A stretch of 64,000 nucleotides of DNA from Rhodococcus aetherivorans (GTDB taxonomy: Bacteria; Actinomycetota; Actinomycetes; Mycobacteriales; Mycobacteriaceae). The notes beneath the pieces were generated by a model that saw only the letters and a program-made list of their open reading frames with translations, made no database searches and was not told the DNA's origin. The translations under genes were made by a program, and so were the position numbers. Below are positions 62,608 through 64,000 of this stretch, piece after piece. Numbering within the stretch: position 1 is the first letter of the stretch; each line of letters starts with the position of its first letter. The stretch spans positions 62,001 to 126,000 of the forward strand of contig NZ_JAALEG010000007.1 in NCBI RefSeq assembly GCF_011058165.1, given 5' to 3'.

Positions 62608-63739
62608 GGTTCTCGACGAACTCGACCGTCGCTACCGGGCCGGCGACACCGTCGCCTTGGGAACCGTGGTCTCGACGTTCCGTTCCGCGCCGCGCGCACC
62701 GGGCGCGGCGATGCTCGTCGCCGGCGACGGCACCGTGACCGGCAGCGTCTCCGGCGGTTGCGTGGAGGGCGCCGTGTACGAGCTCGCCCAGCAGGTGATC
62801 GAGGACGGTGTGCCCGTGTTGCAGCGGTACGGCGTGTCCGACGACGACGCCTTCGCCGTCGGGCTCACCTGCGGCGGCATCATCGACGTGTTCGTCGAAC
62901 GGGTGGACGTCGCCGGATTCCCCGAGCTGGGCGAGGTCGTCGCGTCGGTGCGGGCCGGGGAACCCGTCGCGGTCGCCACCGTCACCGAGCATCCCGATCC
63001 GGCGTGGGTTGGTCGGCGCATGGCGGTGTGGCCGGATCGCGCGCACGGGGCGCTGGGGTCGGCGCGGGCGGACGACGCCGTCGCCGACGACACGCGGGGT
63101 CTGCTCGCCGCGGGCCGGACCGCGACGCTGCACTACGGGCCGGACGGGCAGCGCCGCGGCGAGGGCATGTCGGTGTTCGTCCACTCGTTCCAGCCGCCGC
63201 CGCGGTTGCTGGTGTTCGGCGCCATCGACTTCGCGGCCGCCATGGCACAGCTCGGCTCGTTCCTCGGCTACCGCGTGACGGTGTGCGACGCGCGGGGCGT
63301 GTTCACCACCGCCGCCCGGTTCCCGGCCGCCGACGAGGTGGTCGTGGACTGGCCGCACCGCTACCTCGCCGCCGAGGCGGCCGCGGGGCGCGTCGACTCG
63401 CGCACGGTCGTCACGGTGCTCACCCACGACCCGAAGTTCGACGTGCCGCTGCTCGAGGTGGCATTGCGGCTCGACCTGGCGTACGTCGGTGCCATGGGGT
63501 CGCGGCGGACGCACGAGGACCGGTTGGCGCGCCTGCGCGAAGCGGGGATGACGGAGGACGAGCTGGCGCGGCTGTGCTCCCCGATCGGCCTGGATCTGGG
63601 GGCGCGCACTCCGGAGGAGACCGCGGTGTCGATCGCGGCGGAGATCATCGCGCTGAAATGGGGTGGCCGGGGTGAGCACCTCGCCCGCACCGAGGGCCCG
63701 ATCCACGCCCACGAGGACAGCGCGGTTCCCGGGCAGTAG
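62600..63739 (+). CDS. XdhC/CoxF family molybdenum cofactor maturation protein
   Basis: A 379-residue protein with the XdhC N-terminal domain (VVSTFRSAPRAPGAAMLV, GSVSGGCVEGAVYELAQ, LTCGGIIDVFVE) and a C-terminal Rossmann domain (LVFGAIDFAAAMAQLGSFLGY, YVGAMGSRRTHEDR, LCSPIGLDLGARTPEETAVSIAAEI). XdhC proteins bind and sulfurate the molybdenum cofactor for xanthine dehydrogenase. It starts with GTG. Its position on the same chromosome stretch as allantoin genes suggests purine use, but a CO-dehydrogenase-type client is equally possible. Confidence 0.93.
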   Translation: MREVLDELDRRYRAGDTVALGTVVSTFRSAPRAPGAAMLVAGDGTVTGSVSGGCVEGAVYELAQQVIEDGVPVLQRYGVSDDDAFAVGLTCGGIIDVFVERVDVAGFPELGEVVASVRAGEPVAVATVTEHPDPAWVGRRMAVWPDRAHGALGSARADDAVADDTRGLLAAGRTATLHYGPDGQRRGEGMSVFVHSFQPPPRLLVFGAIDFAAAMAQLGSFLGYRVTVCDARGVFTTAARFPAADEVVVDWPHRYLAAEAAAGRVDSRTVVTVLTHDPKFDVPLLEVALRLDLAYVGAMGSRRTHEDRLARLREAGMTEDELARLCSPIGLDLGARTPEETAVSIAAEIIALKWGGRGEHLARTEGPIHAHEDSAVPGQ

Positions 63740-63751
63740 GAGCTGCCCGGG
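63728..63751. terminator. Hairpin across the XdhC stop codon
   Basis: CCCGGGCAG (63728-63736) pairs perfectly with 63743-63751 around TAGGAG, which holds the stop codon. It lies between convergent genes. Confidence 0.55.
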
Positions 63752-63761
63752 GCGGCCGCGC

Positions 63762-64000
63762 TCAGCCCTCGGCGACGACCCGGAACTTCTCGAGCGAGGT
63801 GTCGGTCGCGTCGGGAATCACCATCCCGGCGTTCACGCCGCTGCGCAGGTAGTCGACGACGGCGTCGTCGAGCCGCTCACCCGGCACGACGGCGGGAATG
63901 CCCGGCGGATAGGGGGTGATCTGCTCGGCCGCGATGCGCCCGGCGGCCCGGCCCGCGTCGACCATCTCCGCCCTGCCGAAGAACGCGTCGCGCGGCGACA
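63762..64000 (-). CDS. Orn/Lys/Arg decarboxylase, C-terminal part (cut by window end)
   Basis: The frame is open to the window edge and ends at 63762. The visible 79 residues include PRDAFFGRAEMVDAG, GRIAAEQITPYPPGIP and VVPGERLDDAVVDYL, the C-terminal signature of PLP-dependent ornithine/lysine/arginine decarboxylases. The PLP lysine lies beyond the window. It converges with the XdhC gene 22 bp away. Confidence 0.85.
   Translation of the reverse strand, partial: SPRDAFFGRAEMVDAGRAAGRIAAEQITPYPPGIPAVVPGERLDDAVVDYLRSGVNAGMVIPDATDTSLEKFRVVAEG

Overview
The window is very GC-rich and gene-dense. It has actinobacterial gene content: an IdeR/DtxR-type iron box, mycolate-group fatty-acyl desaturase, DUF6131 and CsbD genes, an Entner-Doudoroff cluster flanked by ROK regulators, and many LysR/IclR/TetR-controlled catabolic islands. 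It most resembles a Rhodococcus chromosome or a close relative in Mycobacteriales; this is inferred from content, not from a marker gene. No rRNA, tRNA or CRISPR array was seen.

Region 1 (1-14.2 kb): two LysR genes, then a fatty/alicyclic acyl-CoA degradation cluster. It holds two thiolases, two SDR hydroxyacyl-CoA dehydrogenases, an acyl-CoA synthetase, an MFS importer, a CaiB-type CoA-transferase and three acyl-CoA dehydrogenases. Together these could activate, dehydrogenate and cleave one or more carboxylic acids. Region 2 (14.2-27.1 kb): a six-gene minus-strand operon whose stop and start codons overlap at every junction (shikimate dehydrogenase-like, OYE/dienoyl-CoA reductase-like flavoenzyme, aldo/keto reductase, Gfo/Idh dehydrogenase, KSTD-like flavoenzyme, TIM-barrel isomerase/dehydratase-like). 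With it go an MHS-family transporter, a LysR gene, an SDR, and pobA with an IclR regulator. The common theme is probably conversion of hydroaromatic acids to protocatechuate.

Region 3 (27.1-33.5 kb): three tandem AIM24-family genes, an iron-regulated bfd-bfr pair, and small housekeeping or stress genes. Region 4 (33.8-42 kb): a VTC-domain / DUF4956 / CotH module, a P-loop kinase-like gene with a possible ATA start, a protein with only sigma region 4, a TetR-controlled DHA2 efflux pump and an ORC/STAND-like AAA ATPase. Region 5 (42-51.3 kb): glucose catabolism, with ROK regulator, zwf-edd-eda, second ROK regulator, sugar porter and ROK glucokinase.

Region 6 (51.3-55.1 kb): ureide catabolism (DUF6986 lyase-like protein, allantoinase, allantoicase). 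Region 7 (55.1-60.5 kb): a small accessory island bounded by transposase debris. An intact IS5-type element is nested in an older transposase remnant at one end, and a decayed integrase-type transposase lies at the other. Between them are DUF1206, a fatty-acid desaturase, DUF6131, CsbD, a membrane protein and a TetR regulator. Region 8 (60.6-64 kb): MoxR/CoxD ATPase, CoxE VWA protein and XdhC, which are molybdenum-hydroxylase maturation factors and may connect to purine breakdown, then the end of an Orn/Lys/Arg decarboxylase.

Structures that genes do not explain include a 55-bp palindromic intergenic repeat in two copies 46 kb apart, an 8-bp and a 21-bp tandem repeat, a 19-bp IdeR box, a four-half-site TetR operator and several long hairpin terminators.
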